This document shows positions 15,079 through 22,424 of a DNA stretch of 22,424 nt, piece after piece. The first letter of the stretch is position 1, and each line of letters begins with the position of its first letter. The position numbers and the translations under genes are program-made. The notes under the pieces are model-generated. The model saw only the letters and a list, made by a program, of their open reading frames with translations, made no database searches and was not told where the DNA came from. This stretch comes from an uncultured Oscillospiraceae bacterium (lineage in GTDB: Bacteria; Bacillota; Clostridia; Oscillospirales; Oscillospiraceae), in assembly GCA_910587205.1 (NCBI GenBank), contig CAJULZ010000036.1:1-22424 (forward strand), read 5' to 3'.

Positions 15079-15846
15079 TTATTGAATCCGTTTCAGCCAC
15101 CCGCCTGGGCAGGATGTAACGACATATTTTTGTTCAATCAGCTCATCAACTTCAAATTCCGTATGCATTGCCAAAAAACGCTGCACAGCTGTATATGGAT
15201 TATCGCCCTTACCCCATGGCCGGTCAGTATGGGGTTTGTCCTCGAACTCCACAAGGGTATCATAAGCCACTAAATAAGATCCTTTTGATACAAGGGAACC
15301 ATAGAGCTCCATTTCATTAAGGACGTGTTCTTCTGTATGGCAGGAATCCAGAAGAACAAGGATTTTATTGTGACGCTCCGCTACGGCATAAACTTTTGCA
15401 GCAATATCCTGCGCCGTGGATGAACCTTCAAACATGGTAATTTTTCGGAACATAGGGTGTGCCTCAATTGCGGTTCGGTTATGAGGACGAATTTCGATAT
15501 CGACACCAACGACTTCCCTTCGTATGTCCGGATTTGGCGCAAAAATATCCAGCAGCTCCAGCATAGAAGCGGAGAGGATCAGACTTCCGCCATGCGCGAT
15601 CCCCGTTTCAATAATCAGGTCTGGCTGAACCTCCATAATAACTTCTTGCAGTGCAACAATATCCGATGGGTGCTGAATAATGGGTCGGCCCATCCAGGTG
15701 AAATAATAGCCATATTTGTAATCGGTCACATGATCCATAAAAAGACGGCCAATGCGCGTTGTATTTTTGTCCGCAGTCATTGCGCGAATATCCCGTTCTT
15801 TTTCTCTTTGAAATTGAGCCACCGCATCAGGAATAATTGACTCCAT
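15079..15846 (-). CDS. CmcI-like methyltransferase/cephalosporin hydroxylase family
   Basis: This 255-residue protein matches the CmcI family, whose members are mostly SAM-dependent O-methyltransferases. The SAM-binding region is IIETGIAHGGS (about 78-88). A likely metal or catalytic acidic motif is ILVLLDSCHTEEHV (about 160-173). In surface-glycan clusters such enzymes are thought to methylate sugar hydroxyls. The start at 15846 has GAGGA eight bases upstream. The gene lies 17 bases after rfbG and 18 bases before the aminotransferase start. Its base composition is clearly AT-richer than that of both neighbours, which suggests a separate origin. Confidence 0.85.
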   Translation of the reverse strand: MESIIPDAVAQFQREKERDIRAMTADKNTTRIGRLFMDHVTDYKYGYYFTWMGRPIIQHPSDIVALQEVIMEVQPDLIIETGIAHGGSLILSASMLELLDIFAPNPDIRREVVGVDIEIRPHNRTAIEAHPMFRKITMFEGSSTAQDIAAKVYAVAERHNKILVLLDSCHTEEHVLNEMELYGSLVSKGSYLVAYDTLVEFEDKPHTDRPWGKGDNPYTAVQRFLAMHTEFEVDELIEQKYVVTSCPGGWLKRIQ

Positions 15847-15863
15847 ACGATTTTCCTCGCTTC

Positions 15864-16922
15864 CTAAAATTCAGCAAAAAAAGCGCTGATTTGTTCCTCC
15901 GTGCAGGAATATGGATTGCCCCCCGCCATCCATGCCTTGGTCCAGGCCACCGTCTCTGCCACGGCCCGCTCCGCATGCCACCTGGGCCTCCAGCCCAGGA
16001 CGCTTTGAATTTTCGAGCAGTCCAGCTTGAGGATCGCATCCTCATGGGGGCCGGCCTCCCCCGTATGCTCCCACCGGGCCGGGGCACCCCAGGCGCGGCA
16101 GAACAAGTCCGCCAGATCCCCGGTGGTCAGGCAATCCCGGCTGTCCGGACCCACATTATAGCTGCCTGCTGCGCCGACGTCCTCATATTGCCGTTGGGCT
16201 ATCAGCAGATAGGCGGACAGAGGTTCTAAAACATGCTGGTACGGCCGGATAGAGTTGGGATTCCGAAGCCGGATGGCCCCACCCTTTCGGACGGCGCGGA
16301 CACAGTCCGGGATGATCCGGTCCGGCGCGAAGTCCCCGCCGCCGATGACATTTCCCGCCCGGGCCGTGCTCACCGCCACGCCCCGGCCCGCCAGGAAGCT
16401 GCTCCTGTAACTGTCCGTTACCAGCTCCGAACAGGACTTGGAATTGGCGTAGGGGTCAATGCCGTTCAAGCCATCGCTTTCCCGGTAACCCCAGGGCCAC
16501 TGGCGGTTTTCGTAGACCTTGTCCGTGGTGATGTTGAGGACGCTCCGAACCGTCCCTGCCCGCCGGACGCACTCCAACAGGTGCACCGTCCCCATCACAT
16601 TGGTGGAGTAGGTGCCCACCGGATCCCGGTAACCCTCCCGGACGATGGGCTGGGCAGCCAAATGGAACACAATTTCCGGCCGCGCCTGTTCAAACGCCTC
16701 CCATAGCCTGTCCAAATCCCGGACGTCTCCATATACGCTGTCCAGCTTTTCGTCCAGGTGAAGCAGCTCGTAAAGGCTGGGGCTGGCCGGGGGCAGGGCG
16801 TAGCCCGTCACCTGCGCCCCCGCCATGGTCAGGATGGCGCACAGCCAGGAGCCCTTGAAGCCAGTGTGGCCCGTGAGAAACACCCGCTTGCCGCGGTAAA
16901 ATTCCAGTTGTTCCATGCCCAT
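15864..16922 (-). CDS. rfbG: CDP-glucose 4,6-dehydratase
   Basis: This 352-residue short-chain dehydrogenase/reductase converts CDP-glucose to CDP-4-keto-6-deoxyglucose using bound NAD. The nucleotide motif GHTGFKG is at 18-24, the TTDK motif at 132-135, and the catalytic YxxxK pair is Y158/K162. Length agrees with the RfbG family. ATG 16922 shares one base with the rfbF stop codon, giving translational coupling without a strong ribosome-binding site of its own. ATG 16916 is an alternative start. Together with rfbF this gives the first two steps of the CDP-sugar route. Confidence 0.93.
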   Translation of the reverse strand: MGMEQLEFYRGKRVFLTGHTGFKGSWLCAILTMAGAQVTGYALPPASPSLYELLHLDEKLDSVYGDVRDLDRLWEAFEQARPEIVFHLAAQPIVREGYRDPVGTYSTNVMGTVHLLECVRRAGTVRSVLNITTDKVYENRQWPWGYRESDGLNGIDPYANSKSCSELVTDSYRSSFLAGRGVAVSTARAGNVIGGGDFAPDRIIPDCVRAVRKGGAIRLRNPNSIRPYQHVLEPLSAYLLIAQRQYEDVGAAGSYNVGPDSRDCLTTGDLADLFCRAWGAPARWEHTGEAGPHEDAILKLDCSKIQSVLGWRPRWHAERAVAETVAWTKAWMAGGNPYSCTEEQISAFFAEF

Positions 16923-17692
16923 CACCATACGCGCCACGGCGCGTCCCCGTTTTGCCACAGCTCCTCCAACCTGGTTTTGTCCCGCTGGGTATCCATGCAC
17001 TGCCAGAAGCCGTTGTGCCGGTAGATCCCCAGCCACCCCTCCTGGGCGAGGCCCTCCAACGGCTCCCGCTCCAGGACGCAGCTGTCGCCGCCGAGCCGGG
17101 TAAAGACTTCTGGCTCCAAAACCATAAACCCGCCGTTGATCCAGCCGCCGTCCTCCTTGGCCTTTTCCCGGAACCCGGTGACGGTCTGACCGTCCACATC
17201 CAGCACACCAAAGCGCCCCCCCGGCTGGATACCAGTGAGGGTCACGATTTTGCCGGAGGCCTGGTGCTGGGCCAGCAGGGCGTTCAGGTCAATATCACCC
17301 ACCCCGTCGCCATAGGTGAGCATGAAGGGCTCGTCCCCAATGTACTTTTGCACCCGTTTCACCCGCCCGCCGGTCTGGGTCATCAGCCCGGTGTCCACCA
17401 GGGTCACCCGCCAGGGCTCGGCCACGTTCTGATGGACAGTCACGCGGTTCTGGTCGGAAAAGTCGAAGGTCACGTCGGAACGGTGGAGGTAGTAGTCGGC
17501 GAAGTATTCTTTGATGACGTGGCCCTTGTAGCCGCAGCAGATGATGAAATCGTGGAAGCCGAAGCTGGAGTAGTACTTCATGATGTGCCACAGGATGGGC
17601 TGATCGCCGATCTCGATCATGGGCTTGGGCTTTAGGTAGCTCTCCTCGCTGATGCGGGTGCCCAGGCCGCCGGCCAGGATGATAACTTTCAT
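16922..17692 (-). CDS. rfbF: Glucose-1-phosphate cytidylyltransferase
   Basis: This 256-residue nucleotidyltransferase makes CDP-glucose from glucose-1-phosphate and CTP. The N-terminus MKVIILAGGLGTRI carries the nucleotide-binding loop, followed by the conserved YLKPKPM. The metal-binding aspartate is in TYGDGVGDID. Overall length and sequence are characteristic of RfbF rather than of the dTDP-glucose enzyme RfbA. ATG 17692 is chosen because it gives the family N-terminus and follows a GGAG-containing site. The gene lies 14 bases after the GT2-methyltransferase fusion and overlaps rfbG by one base. Confidence 0.94.
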   Translation of the reverse strand: MKVIILAGGLGTRISEESYLKPKPMIEIGDQPILWHIMKYYSSFGFHDFIICCGYKGHVIKEYFADYYLHRSDVTFDFSDQNRVTVHQNVAEPWRVTLVDTGLMTQTGGRVKRVQKYIGDEPFMLTYGDGVGDIDLNALLAQHQASGKIVTLTGIQPGGRFGVLDVDGQTVTGFREKAKEDGGWINGGFMVLEPEVFTRLGGDSCVLEREPLEGLAQEGWLGIYRHNGFWQCMDTQRDKTRLEELWQNGDAPWRVW

Positions 17693-17706
17693 AGGCTCCG
17701 CGCTCC

Positions 17707-19215
17707 TTATTTTATGATACAATACGCATATTCCTTGACCATCAGTTTATTAAAAGCCTGTTGGACATCATCGGTCAATTTGCTTTGTTCCAGGGCCTTA
17801 AAAACCGTCTCCTGCGAGTTCGGATCCACCTGGTGGGGAATATTCAGTATATTGCAGTTTTGAACCTTGAGCAGCTGAAGCGACTGGTTGAACTGCTCCA
17901 ACGTAATCTGCGTTACAAAATCCTCCAAAGGGAACGTATACCCGAACATTGTCAAATAGGAGAGGATATCCTGTGTATTCCTCAATTTCAAAAACAGTGC
18001 CCCACTGGGGTGCAGTGCCCGTAGAAGGTTTCGCAGGAGCCTCGGGAATTCCGCATATGTGTTGACGGGATTTCCCAGGACAATGTAGTCAAAGCTTCGG
18101 TATTCCAAGAAATCAGAAATCCGCCCTATTCGGTCGCAGACGGTTTCGTCACATACTGTCTGCAAATCATAAAGGTATCTCGCCTCTGTGGTGAAGGCGG
18201 ATGTGCTTGTGTTCATAATACCAGAATGACGAAGTTCGGTTTTTATTTGCAGAATTGGCAGTCCACAACGAACATCCACACCTAAGATACTTGGAGCGGA
18301 CGGGAGGATCCCATTGGGGAAAAGATGCGGCAGATATCCTTCATAGTTGGTCATATCAGACCAGCTGTCTAAACCGTGATATTTGTCGTTAAAGTTTTTT
18401 CTGCCCTTTTCAAGGGAAATCCGAAACTTCTCCTGATCCTTGTCTTCGCCGCTTCGGAAGTCATGGTCATGATGGACAAAAGTATCCATGCACAGCATCA
18501 GCTTGTACCCAGCCCGGCGTACCCGGACGCTGAAATCGTCATCACCAAAATCATGATAGAAGCCCCGGTCAATCATGCCCGTCACCTCAATCACCTCCCG
18601 CTTAACCAGCAGGATTACGGTCATAAGTCTGAGCCGTTCCTCCCACTTCCGCGGGTTGCTCTGATTGTAGGCTGCCGCTTTCTTTTGCATTTCTTCGTAA
18701 TTGGAAAAGGGCAGTGATATTTCCTGCAGGTTGCTGATATTTGAGGAACCTGGGGATACCATACCGATTCTGGAATCCGATTTCATGCAACGCATAAGGT
18801 TGGACAGCCAATTCTTTGTCACGATCACATCGTTTGTGACCTGCACAAAATATCGTCCGGAAAACAGGCGCAGGGCCAGATTCAATGCGTATTGCGAACC
18901 CAGGTTTTTTGTAATACGGATGATCCGTTTGCGGGGATGCTGGACGGACTGAAAATATTCTAAAGTACCGTCTCCTGAGCCATTGTCAATTAACAAAAGC
19001 TCGTAATTAACGCCATCTGTATGCTCCAATATGGATGTTACACACCGCTTTGTCTTTTCCAAGCGGTTATAGGCAATTACAAGAATTGTTACCTCCGATT
19101 CGCCTTCAAGCACAGTTGAATAGGCATTCTCCCGGGAATGGTACAGGTCATCTGTCTCTGTTGGTGCAGACATCTGGGTCGTATCTATTACGATCAGCCT
19201 GCTTTCTTCGTACAT
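17707..19215 (-). CDS. GT2 glycosyltransferase fused to a methyltransferase-like domain
   Basis: This 502-residue protein has two parts. Residues 42-285 form a GT-A glycosyltransferase of family 2, with TILVIAYNR at the start of the fold, LLLIDNGSGDGT, a metal-binding TNDV motif (127-130) and the acidic FGDDDF segment. From about residue 310 a Rossmann-like domain begins with LGVDVRCG, which resembles SAM motif I with Arg in place of the usual Gly. Its later motifs are weak, so it may be a degenerate or non-catalytic domain. The start at 19215 follows GGGGGGA by five bases. The gene is AT-richer than rfbF downstream. The acceptor and the sugar donor are not known. Confidence 0.85.
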   Translation of the reverse strand: MYEESRLIVIDTTQMSAPTETDDLYHSRENAYSTVLEGESEVTILVIAYNRLEKTKRCVTSILEHTDGVNYELLLIDNGSGDGTLEYFQSVQHPRKRIIRITKNLGSQYALNLALRLFSGRYFVQVTNDVIVTKNWLSNLMRCMKSDSRIGMVSPGSSNISNLQEISLPFSNYEEMQKKAAAYNQSNPRKWEERLRLMTVILLVKREVIEVTGMIDRGFYHDFGDDDFSVRVRRAGYKLMLCMDTFVHHDHDFRSGEDKDQEKFRISLEKGRKNFNDKYHGLDSWSDMTNYEGYLPHLFPNGILPSAPSILGVDVRCGLPILQIKTELRHSGIMNTSTSAFTTEARYLYDLQTVCDETVCDRIGRISDFLEYRSFDYIVLGNPVNTYAEFPRLLRNLLRALHPSGALFLKLRNTQDILSYLTMFGYTFPLEDFVTQITLEQFNQSLQLLKVQNCNILNIPHQVDPNSQETVFKALEQSKLTDDVQQAFNKLMVKEYAYCIIK

Positions 19216-19312
19216 ACAAATCCCCCCATCTACGGTACTGAAAACATAGATGCAACATCCTCATGCGTTATCCTCAGATCGGATTAAAACAATCACATAA
19301 ATACTTTTATTT

Positions 19313-19903
19313 TCAGCATAAAGTCATATGGATAAAATAGAATTCAGATGCAGACATAGATTTTGGGCAGCGTTCCCAACTGATTTCATTGTTGGCCTCA
19401 CATTTTATAAGCGGTATAAATCCATCATTATGAAAGCCGCACCGAGAATAAAAGGATATTGCGCATTTATTGTGGGGCAAAACCACCAAATCAATATGCT
19501 CTAACAGCAGTTCTTGTTTTCCCCATTCAACGAGCGTTTCCATTGCATAGTGCATGAATCGTGCGGGCTCTGTCGGTTCCCCCCGCAAAACCATATCGAC
19601 TTCGGCAGAATGCTGTTCTGAATCAATATTTGTAAATCCAATGTGCCCGATATACTGGCCTTTCAAATTTTGCAGCATAAACAGGATCCGTCTATCATTA
19701 TTGATGATCAAATCCATGATCCACCGGCGGGTCCGCTCATGCGTAATCGGGAATCTGGACGGTGAAAGTGTCGGGTTATCTGCCCGCCAGCGGTCAAGCA
19801 ATTGCACGCAATTAGGAATTGTCCTATAAAAATCGGCTGTAATTGGGCGAAGGAATTCAATTGTATTCTCATCAGCATCAAGAATTGGAATCAGGATTGA
19901 CAA
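19313..19903 (-). CDS. GNAT family N-acetyltransferase
   Basis: This frame encodes up to 196 residues of an acetyltransferase that would use acetyl-CoA. Recognisable GNAT features are the central strand and turn IGHIGFTNID and the C-terminal LPHNKCAISFYSRCGF, where the asparagine and the YxxCGF segment are typical. In this setting it could acetylate an amino sugar. The start is uncertain. The frame begins at TTG 19903 inside a perfect palindrome, overlaps the truncated formyltransferase by 26 bases, and has only a weak GGGG as ribosome-binding site. The original start may have been lost in a deletion. The gene is AT-rich compared with most of the cluster. Confidence 0.78.
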   Translation of the reverse strand: MSILIPILDADENTIEFLRPITADFYRTIPNCVQLLDRWRADNPTLSPSRFPITHERTRRWIMDLIINNDRRILFMLQNLKGQYIGHIGFTNIDSEQHSAEVDMVLRGEPTEPARFMHYAMETLVEWGKQELLLEHIDLVVLPHNKCAISFYSRCGFHNDGFIPLIKCEANNEISWERCPKSMSASEFYFIHMTLC

Positions 19904-20198
19904 AACCCCGTTTTGTCAATTGGATAATTTCTTTTGGAATAATATATGGCCACCACGCAAGCACACCAAAATCAATGGTAAGACTTTGGATGCTTTTCAT
20001 CAGCTCTAGGCTTTTTAATTCTTGATATGAATAAATTCTTGTGCCCGAACCTGACGATTTTACCAAATCAATCATCCGCTTATTATAATTACCTCTATCA
20101 TCGGGATCGTATATAAAAACCTCAATTTTTTCATGCCTTGAACACAAAAAATTGACTATATGGTATCCAACATAATCTGCCGCCATGATAATCAACAT
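19878..20198 (-). pseudogene. Truncated formyltransferase (N-terminal half only)
   Basis: These 106 residues resemble the N-terminal Rossmann part of methionyl-tRNA or sugar formyltransferases, which transfer a formyl group from N10-formyltetrahydrofolate. Seen are IIMAADYVGYHIVNFL at the start, the DPDDRGNYNKRMI segment and LAWWPYIIPKEIIQLTKRGFVN. The family continues from this last asparagine into a catalytic N-x-H-P-S motif. Here the sequence turns into PDSNS and stops. The catalytic histidine and aspartate are therefore absent and the protein should be inactive. The start at 20198 has AGGAG three bases upstream. The joint falls exactly where the GNAT gene begins, which suggests a deletion between two former neighbours. 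Confidence 0.68.
19896..19920. repeat. Perfect 25-bp palindrome at the formyltransferase/GNAT joint
   Basis: ATTGACAAAAC (19896-19906) and GTTTTGTCAAT (19910-19920) are perfect 11-bp inverted copies around CCC. On the minus strand it encodes the last natural-looking residues of the truncated formyltransferase and contains the apparent TTG start of the GNAT frame. No U-run follows, so it is not a standard terminator. It may mark a deletion endpoint or bind a regulator. Confidence 0.7.
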
Positions 20199-20243
20199 GA
20201 ACTCCTGCTTTCTAAAAACCGTTTATATAGTGCCTTTGCGCCA

Positions 20244-22364
20244 TTAATCAGTCTGCTCAATTAGATAAGCTACCTTCTGATACACTTCGCTCTGCTTCAG
20301 CGCCGCCACCGCGGGATCGTCTGGGGAGAAATTTGCCAGCACCGCCCGGATCTGTTCCGCCATTGCCTTGAGCTCATCGGATGGGGCGTTTAACTCCGGC
20401 GTGTTGTTCAGCAGGAACTCCACCATGTCCTTCACGCCCTCGCAGACCCGCAGCCCTTCCCGCAGCAGCCGCACATATCCCGCCGCGTCCCCGCCGTCCA
20501 GCACGTCGAACGCCTGGGCGCAGTACCAGCCGAACCGGTGCATGGGCGGCAGCAGAAACAGGTTCTCCCCATCCAGCGCCCCCGGCGCGTAGCATAGCGG
20601 CAAATACATCCTTTCTACCCTGGCAAACGTCCGGGCCAGGAACAGGCCGGGCTCCTCATCTTCTTTTTTCCACTCGCATGCCTTCAGCGCCGCCATACAC
20701 AACCCCCGGACCCACGCAAGCCCCTGCGCATGATCCGGAATATTCTCTGCCGCCTGGCGCACAAGGGCAAACAGCTCCCCTTCCTCCTTGGCAATGCCGG
20801 AAATAAACGCGTCCATCTTCTCAATCGCCAGCGGCCGCCCCGGCAGCGGGAATTCCGCACCACAGCGCAGCGCATGCGTCAGCACGTAGGGCGGCAGCGT
20901 TTCCAAATCGTCCAGCCCGGCCAGGAGCGCCTCCAGCTGGGCCGGTTCCCTCGTCTCCAGCATCCTGGCCGCGTCCCCCAAAACACATTTCCCCGCCAGC
21001 GGGAGAAACACCCCGTAGGCATGGCGGCAGAAATCTCCTTCCCGTGTCTCTCCGTCCCGGTAAACCGGGTGGAACACATCGCAGGCCAGGCGGATAAACT
21101 CCGCCTTCCGGGCGTCCGCCTTTTCCTGGGAGGGCTTCGGCGTGGTCAGGCTGTCCCAGAAAGCGGTGAGCACCGGCTCGGTATCCAGCATGGACCGGCT
21201 GTACAGGTGGGTAAAATTCCGCACGGAGTCCTTCACCTGTTTCATGTCCATAATGGTTGCGTCCAGCCCTCGCAAGAGCTCCAGGCATTGCTCCGGCTGC
21301 CGCTCCATCAGGTATGCCGCCGCCATGAACAGCTGGGCGCTCTGCCGCCAGAATTTCCCGTCCATTCCCAGCGTCCCGCAAAGCAGATCCGTACGGTTAT
21401 AGTTTCCCGCCTTAAAGTCCTCCATCGCGCGGAAGTAGGCGTCCCCCCGGCAAATCGCCCCCAGGTAGTCCTCTTTATTGAAGCGCTGCCCCATGGCCAG
21501 GTATTGTACGTCAATCCGGGTAAACACGGAGTCCGGGAACCATTCCTCCGCCATGGCAATCCATTCGTCCAGCTCCGGCAAATTTTTCACCGTGGCCGCC
21601 ATTACTGCGTGCCGGATAATCGACGCGCCAAACATCTGCCATCCCTGCCGCTTTTCCTTGACCCCTTCTACCCCCCGGTAGACATAGTCGGTGTACTCCG
21701 GCGTCTCGCCGCCGTCGGATTCAATACACTGCATCAACAGTAGCAGGCTGTCCGGATCGTTCTCCAACTCCTGCTTCAGCAAGCCCATATTGCGTTCAGT
21801 CTTTACCTTTGCCGCTTCCGCATCAGCGTACACATATCCGTCATGGTGAAAAATGACCCTTTCCAGCAGACTTATGGACGCGCTGCCCATATCCCATCGC
21901 TCGTGGATCAGCCCGGTATACCGTATCCCAGTAGACATCCGCATCAAACGCCCTGTGCTGAAATCTCCATACATCCCGCCGTTTTCCAGCTGTTCCGATT
22001 TATAGTTGCGGATCGTCACCGCGGCATAGTTATCCCCCTCTTTCGCCACGGCAAGAAATTGGAGCAGCTGCGCAAAGTCCGCGTCCAGCCACTCGTCGCA
22101 GTCGATGCTCATGTACCATGCCCCGGAGCACCGGTCCATCACCGCATTCCTGGCCGCGGAGAAATCGTTGATCCAGGGAAAATCGAACAGAATATCCGCG
22201 TATTGCTCCGCCACGGCCCGGCTGCCGTCTTCGGAACCGGTGTCCGCCATCACAAGCTCGCAGGGAATGGCCTCCCGCAAAGGCTGGAGGGATTTTAGGC
22301 ACCGCTCAATGCAGCGGATCTCATTTTTAAAGATGATGCCGATGGACAGCACTGGTTTTGTCAT
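20244..22364 (-). CDS. SunS-like GT2 glycosyltransferase with helical C-terminal region
   Basis: This 706-residue protein begins with a family 2 glycosyltransferase domain (about residues 1-235). Motifs include SIGIIFKNE, the nucleotide-binding MADTGSEDGS, WINDFSAARN, and a DCDEW metal-binding motif at 88-92. The remaining 450 or so residues are mostly helical and repeat-like, as in clostridial glycosyltransferases associated with glycoprotein or flagellin modification. The acceptor cannot be told from the sequence. The start at 22364 has AAGGAGA eight bases upstream. It probably overlaps the end of another gene at the window edge and leads the visible part of the sugar cluster. Base composition is GC-rich, unlike the two genes that follow it. 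Confidence 0.85.
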   Translation of the reverse strand: MTKPVLSIGIIFKNEIRCIERCLKSLQPLREAIPCELVMADTGSEDGSRAVAEQYADILFDFPWINDFSAARNAVMDRCSGAWYMSIDCDEWLDADFAQLLQFLAVAKEGDNYAAVTIRNYKSEQLENGGMYGDFSTGRLMRMSTGIRYTGLIHERWDMGSASISLLERVIFHHDGYVYADAEAAKVKTERNMGLLKQELENDPDSLLLLMQCIESDGGETPEYTDYVYRGVEGVKEKRQGWQMFGASIIRHAVMAATVKNLPELDEWIAMAEEWFPDSVFTRIDVQYLAMGQRFNKEDYLGAICRGDAYFRAMEDFKAGNYNRTDLLCGTLGMDGKFWRQSAQLFMAAAYLMERQPEQCLELLRGLDATIMDMKQVKDSVRNFTHLYSRSMLDTEPVLTAFWDSLTTPKPSQEKADARKAEFIRLACDVFHPVYRDGETREGDFCRHAYGVFLPLAGKCVLGDAARMLETREPAQLEALLAGLDDLETLPPYVLTHALRCGAEFPLPGRPLAIEKMDAFISGIAKEEGELFALVRQAAENIPDHAQGLAWVRGLCMAALKACEWKKEDEEPGLFLARTFARVERMYLPLCYAPGALDGENLFLLPPMHRFGWYCAQAFDVLDGGDAAGYVRLLREGLRVCEGVKDMVEFLLNNTPELNAPSDELKAMAEQIRAVLANFSPDDPAVAALKQSEVYQKVAYLIEQTD

Positions 22365-22424
22365 ATCGTTTCTCTCCTTTTCGCTCTGGGGCGCATGGGG
22401 AAACCGTCCAGGGGGCTGCTTCCC
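22361..22424 (-). CDS. Possible C-terminal end of an upstream gene
   Basis: Twenty codons read from the right edge of the window to a TGA at 22361-22363, overlapping the glycosyltransferase ATG in an ATGA arrangement common within operons. The peptide is short and basic at its end (RPRAKRRETI), so it cannot be identified. Another frame is also open here, so this is only a suggestion. Confidence 0.25.
   Translation of the reverse strand, partial: GSSPLDGFPMRPRAKRRETI

Noticed and set aside
13678..15273. 531-codon plus-strand frame opposite the aminotransferase
   Set aside because: It is a shadow of a well-recognised minus-strand enzyme in GC-rich DNA, with no ribosome-binding site or family similarity.

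Overview
The window looks like a high-GC gut clostridium of the Oscillospiraceae type (Flavonifractor, Oscillibacter or Intestinimonas-like). This is inferred from strong AGGAGG ribosome-binding sites, consensus sigma-A promoters, an AgrC/AgrA-type two-component pair, a Tn1549-like relaxase/VirD4/Toprim transfer module, and a SunS-like glycosyltransferase with nucleotide-sugar genes. The assignment comes from protein character only. No RNA gene, CRISPR array or intact insertion sequence was seen.

Layout. (1) 1-2932: a truncated membrane-protein gene (minus) is divergent from a GHKL histidine kinase and a LytTR response regulator (plus). The 199-bp gap between them holds two face-to-face consensus promoters and a palindrome. 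(2) 3064-11667: a remnant of an integrative conjugative or mobilizable element, transcribed on the minus strand. It contains an unknown 282-aa gene, a hairpin-rich non-coding block that may be oriT, a relaxosome accessory gene, a relaxase with Sel1 repeats, a DUF3991/Toprim protein, a VirD4 coupling protein and a small HTH protein. Two genes on the opposite strand (an alpha/beta hydrolase and a DUF2200 protein), with their own promoter, sit in the middle as cargo. (3) 11738-22424: a sugar and glycosyltransferase cluster, all minus strand. It contains a GT2 with a long helical tail, a truncated formyltransferase, a GNAT acetyltransferase, a GT2-methyltransferase fusion, RfbF, RfbG, a CmcI-like methyltransferase, a DegT aminotransferase with a C-terminal extension, an RfbC-like epimerase and a TylC3-type C-methyltransferase.

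How they work together. RfbF and RfbG should make CDP-4-keto-6-deoxyglucose. The epimerase, C-methyltransferase and PLP aminotransferase could convert it into a C-methyl-branched 4-amino-4,6-dideoxyhexose. The glycosyltransferases could attach that sugar to a surface glycan or glycoprotein. No RfbH-type 3-dehydrase is visible, so this is not the classical 3,6-dideoxyhexose route.

The most striking result is that the mobilization module appears dead. The accessory gene has an in-frame amber codon. The relaxase has a TAG where its start codon should be, plus a one-base frameshift that separates the catalytic part from the Sel1 part. VirD4 appears to have a frameshifted tail. No type IV secretion genes follow VirD4. 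The sugar cluster also shows decay: its formyltransferase is cut at the catalytic motif, and a perfect 25-bp palindrome lies across the joint with the GNAT gene.
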